The notes under the pieces are model-generated. The model made no database searches. It was not told where the DNA came from and saw only the letters and a program-made list of their open reading frames with translations. From positions 1,116,001-1,180,000 of the forward strand of contig CP124680.1 in the NCBI GenBank assembly GCA_029961745.1: a stretch of DNA of 64,000 nucleotides, read 5' to 3'. The position numbers and the translations under genes were made by a program. Numbering within the stretch: position 1 is the stretch's first letter; every line of letters starts with the position of its first letter. This document shows positions 61,630 to 64,000 of the stretch, piece after piece. The DNA comes from Nocardioides sp. L-11A. Its GTDB lineage: Bacteria > Actinomycetota > Actinomycetes > Propionibacteriales > Nocardioidaceae.

Positions 61630-61836
61630 ATGGAGCAGCGACCGCGTCACCGCGAGGACAGCACCCCCGACGGCCAGGACGGCCAGGTGTCCGAGGTCGG
61701 CAACCTCGATGACGCCGGCACGGCCGAGTCGCCGGCCGACGCCGTCGCCGGACACCCGATCGACGACGACGTGCAGGAGGGAGCGGCCGGGCCGAACGCC
61801 CGGACCGGAGACCAGGACCGGGAGGAGGACCGATGA
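61630..61836 (+). CDS. Small acidic protein
   Basis: The 68-residue product is acidic and disorder-like (VSEVGNLDDAGTAESPADAV, AGHPIDDDVQEGAAG). It has no recognisable family and a weak ribosome-binding site, but its stop overlaps the next start (ATGA). GTCT-N15-GGGTAC (61595-61619) may be its stress promoter. It resembles small stress-linked proteins only in composition. Confidence 0.6.
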   Translation: MEQRPRHREDSTPDGQDGQVSEVGNLDDAGTAESPADAVAGHPIDDDVQEGAAGPNARTGDQDREEDR

Positions 61837-62051
61837 CCATCCCCGACCCCGAGAACCCCGAACGACCTCAGGAACCGGACGAGCCGGTCGATCCCGAGCA
61901 GCGCCCGATCCCGGAGAACGACCGCTCGGCCGTGGAGGACTATCACGTGCCGGATCGTGATCCGGAGGTCCCGTTGACCGAGGACGGCGAGGTCGTGGAT
62001 CCCGAGGAGGCCTACCCCCATGCCCAGGACGTGGAGGAGGGCCGGGCGTGA
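61833..62051 (+). CDS. Small acidic proline-rich protein
   Basis: The 72-residue product is Pro/Glu/Asp-rich (PDPENPERPQEPDEPVDPEQ, PLTEDGEVVDPEEAYPHAQD), likely unstructured. ATG 61833 overlaps the preceding stop and the stop overlaps GTG 62048. No function is known. Confidence 0.65.
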   Translation: MTIPDPENPERPQEPDEPVDPEQRPIPENDRSAVEDYHVPDRDPEVPLTEDGEVVDPEEAYPHAQDVEEGRA

Positions 62052-62518
62052 CCGGGACGTCGGCGGGTGATCTGCCGGGGCGCCCGCCCCAGCAGATCAC
62101 CCGCAACCTGAGCGAGCTGCTCCAGGAGCTGCGGGTGATGCAGACCGGCGTGCAGATCCTCACCGGCTTCCTGCTCACCGTCCCGTTCACCGAGCGGTTC
62201 ACCGAGCTCACCGAGACCCAGCAGCGGATCTACCTCGGCATCCTCGTCGGCGCGGTGCTCACGACACTCGTGATCGTGGCACCGGTCTGCTACCACCGGG
62301 TCCTGTTCCGGCAGGGCCGCAGGGAGTGGATCGTCGCCGCGGCCCAGCAGTGCGCCCTCGCCGGTCTGGTGGGTCTCGCCGCGGTCTCCACGGCCGTGGT
62401 GCTGCTGGTCTTCGACATCGTCCTCGGACCAGCCGCGGCCCTGATCGCCGCGGCGGCGGTCGCGCTCGCCTTCACCCTGATGTGGGCAGCGGTCCCCTGG
62501 TGGGGTCGCGAGAGGTGA
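62048..62518 (+). CDS. DUF6328 family membrane protein
   Basis: The 156-residue protein starts with the family's LSELLQELRVMQTGVQILTG, followed by about four membrane helices (IYLGILVGAVLTTLVIVAPV, CALAGLVGLAAVSTAVVLLV, LGPAAALIAAAAVALAFTLM). Family members are frequent in actinobacteria near stress genes; their role is unknown. GTG 62048 overlaps the stop upstream; its stop overlaps the next start. Confidence 0.88.
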   Translation: MTGTSAGDLPGRPPQQITRNLSELLQELRVMQTGVQILTGFLLTVPFTERFTELTETQQRIYLGILVGAVLTTLVIVAPVCYHRVLFRQGRREWIVAAAQQCALAGLVGLAAVSTAVVLLVFDIVLGPAAALIAAAAVALAFTLMWAAVPWWGRER

Positions 62519-62961
62519 AGCGCTCGCAGCGACCGGCCGTCGTCGCGGTCCTCGTCCTCCTCCCGACGCTCCTGCTGGCCGCGTGCGGCGTCGTCGCCCG
62601 GCCCGATGCCGCGGCCTGGGACGACCAGGCCGCCCAGGCCCTGACCGACGCGAGCAGCCAGGTGGCCACGGCCCGCCTGGCTCTGGTCTCGGCCCGTGAC
62701 GGACGCACCTGGTCGGCGTACACGACCGTGCTCGTGGCCCAGGCCGAGGAGGCGGCCGGCAAGGCGGAGGAGAATCTGTCCCGCGTGCAGGTGCCCGCGG
62801 CACGCGCGGACGATGCCGCGACGGTCCTCGACCTCCTGGACCGGGCGGTCGACCTGGTCGCCGAGGCCCGGGCGCACGCGGTGTCCGGGCGGTACGGCGA
62901 CGCCGGACTCCTCGAGGATCTCGACAGCCTCGCAGGTCGACTGCGGCAGGCTGCGCCGTGA
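62515..62961 (+). CDS. Small lipoprotein
   Basis: The 148-residue protein starts with GTG 62515 and has a signal peptide with lipobox LLLAACG (Cys near residue 24), so it should be anchored to the outer face of the membrane. The mature part is helical (DDQAAQALTDASSQVATARL, VLVAQAEEAAGKAEENLSRV), with no known family. It overlaps both neighbours as GTGA, suggesting a link with the Nramp-type transporter. Confidence 0.8.
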   Translation: MKRSQRPAVVAVLVLLPTLLLAACGVVARPDAAAWDDQAAQALTDASSQVATARLALVSARDGRTWSAYTTVLVAQAEEAAGKAEENLSRVQVPAARADDAATVLDLLDRAVDLVAEARAHAVSGRYGDAGLLEDLDSLAGRLRQAAP

Positions 62962-64000
62962 AGCGCTACTTCGCCGTCCTGCTCGGAATCCTGACCGCCA
63001 TCGGCGGCTTCGTCGACATCGGCGACCTGGTGACCAACGCCCAGGTCGGCGCGCGATTGGGCACGTCGCTGGTGTGGGTCGTGGTGGTCGGTGTCGTGGG
63101 CATCTGCGTGTTCGCCGAGATGTCGGGCCGGATCGCGGCGGTCAGCCATCGCGCGACCTTCGACCTCGTGCGCGAGCGCCTCGGGCCGCGGATGGGCTTC
63201 CTCAACCTGATCGGCTCGATGCTCGTGACGCTGCTGACCTTCATCGCCGAGATCGGCGGTGTCGCGCTCGCCCTGCAGCTGGTGACCTCGGTCCATCACC
63301 TGCTGGTCGTGCCGTTCGTCGCAGTAGCCGTGTGGATCGTGCTGTGGCGGGCGAAGTTCTCCGCGATCGAGAACGTGCTCGGCCTGATGGGCCTGGCCCT
63401 GATCGCCTTCGCCGTCGCGCTGTGGCAGCTCGGCCCCGACTGGGGCGAGCTCGCCGCCGGTCTCTCGCCCGCGGAGAAGCCGGACGCCGAGAGCTGGGCC
63501 ACGTACGCCTTCTTCGGGGTCGCCCTCTTCGGTGCCGCGATGACGCCGTACGAGGTGTTCTTCTTCTCCAGCGGCGGTGTCGAGGAGCGTTGGACCGAGA
63601 AGGACATCGGGGTGATGCGGGCCAACGTGTTCATCGGCTTCCCGCTCGGCGGCCTGCTGTCCGTGGCCATCGCGGCCTGCGCCGCCACCGTCTTCCTGCC
63701 CGCCGGTGTCACGGTCGAGACACTGGGACAGGTGGGCCTGCCGGTCGCGATCGGTCTCGGGAAGATCGGGCTGGCCGTGGTCGTGCTCGGCTTCTTCGCG
63801 GCGACCTTCGGCGCCGCCTGCGAGACCGGGCTGTCGACCGGCTACAGCCTCGCGCAGTACTTCGGGTTCCCGTGGGGCAAGTACGTCCGTCCGGGTGAGG
63901 CCGCGGGCTTCCACATCATCCTGCTGATCGCGACCGTGATCGCGGCCGGCGTCCTGCTCACCGGCGTCGACCCGATCATGGTCACCGAGATCTCGGTGGT
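62958..64000 (+). CDS. Nramp-family divalent metal transporter, C-terminus beyond the window
   Basis: GTG 62958 opens a frame that stays open to the right edge (347 codons). The product has about ten membrane segments and Nramp features: GGFVDIGDLVTNAQVGARLG, in the place of the usual DPGN metal-binding helix, and AAMTPYEVFFFSSGGVEERW, with the MPH helix altered to MTPYEV. These changes suggest a divergent Nramp-like protein that may not move Mn or Fe in the usual way. It is coupled to the lipoprotein gene. Confidence 0.85.
   Translation, partial: MKRYFAVLLGILTAIGGFVDIGDLVTNAQVGARLGTSLVWVVVVGVVGICVFAEMSGRIAAVSHRATFDLVRERLGPRMGFLNLIGSMLVTLLTFIAEIGGVALALQLVTSVHHLLVVPFVAVAVWIVLWRAKFSAIENVLGLMGLALIAFAVALWQLGPDWGELAAGLSPAEKPDAESWATYAFFGVALFGAAMTPYEVFFFSSGGVEERWTEKDIGVMRANVFIGFPLGGLLSVAIAACAATVFLPAGVTVETLGQVGLPVAIGLGKIGLAVVVLGFFAATFGAACETGLSTGYSLAQYFGFPWGKYVRPGEAAGFHIILLIATVIAAGVLLTGVDPIMVTEISV

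Overview
The window is a very GC-rich stretch of chromosome, with almost every third codon position G or C, many GTG starts and operons whose stop and start codons overlap as ATGA or GTGA. The gene content points to a motile Gram-positive actinomycete, most likely in or near Nocardioides. That is an inference: FCD-type GntR regulator, Tat-exported PhoD, PAS-ANTAR protein, SigB/SigF-type sigma factor, and a flagellar set without P- or L-ring genes.

Layout. (1) 1-12.5 kb is accessory metabolism: a PucR/CdaR-type regulator, an FAD oxidoreductase, a free-standing ACT-domain protein, a GntR regulator behind an acyl-CoA synthetase, PhoD, a drug-type MFS protein with an unusual C-terminal extension, a DUF2200 protein, a secreted protein, an alpha/beta hydrolase and a hotdog thioesterase. 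(2) 12.5-14.2 kb is a DevS-like two-GAF sensor kinase. (3) 14.2-34.9 kb, all on the minus strand, is the flagellar basal body, export, motor and hook cluster in the order flgB-flgC-fliE-F-G-H-I-J, lytic enzyme, fliK-flgD-flgE, then flbD-motA-motB-fliL-M-N-O-P-Q-R-flhB-flhA. A decayed plus-strand ATPase gene separates flgE from flbD. (4) 35-36.7 kb has a secreted protein and a 195-bp tandem repeat. (5) 36.7-40.5 kb is chemotaxis adaptation: cheR, two cheY-like genes, cheX and an unknown gene on minus, and cheB divergent on plus. (6) 40.7-48.7 kb is filament assembly and its control: fliD-fliS-unknown, fliC and fliA on minus; flgN-flgK-flgL-fliW-csrA on plus. (7) 49-53.6 kb is cheA-cheW and a soluble PAS-GAF chemoreceptor. 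(8) An IS30-family element sits in a palindromic repeat at 53.66-54.94 kb. (9) 55-64 kb holds a NarL/DevR-type response regulator, a SigB/SigF-family sigma factor, a zinc alcohol dehydrogenase operon with CDGSH and haem-oxygenase-like genes, a PAS-ANTAR protein, an SDR, small acidic proteins, a DUF6328 membrane protein, a lipoprotein and an Nramp-type transporter that runs off the right edge.

How it works together. FliA (sigma-28) appears to read a recurring promoter that I could place by eye at eight sites: CTCA(A/G/C)-N15-(G/A)(C/G)CGAT followed by two variable bases. It lies before flgB, flbD, fliC, flgN, cheA, cheR and cheB, and before the DevS-like kinase. That last site hints that the kinase and the DevR-like regulator at the other end of the locus belong to the motility programme. 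DosR-box-like GGGAC...GTCC palindromes near several of these promoters fit the idea but do not prove it. FliW and CsrA probably control flagellin translation; the fliC leader has two ANGGA motifs, one on its Shine-Dalgarno. No tRNA, rRNA or CRISPR array was seen.
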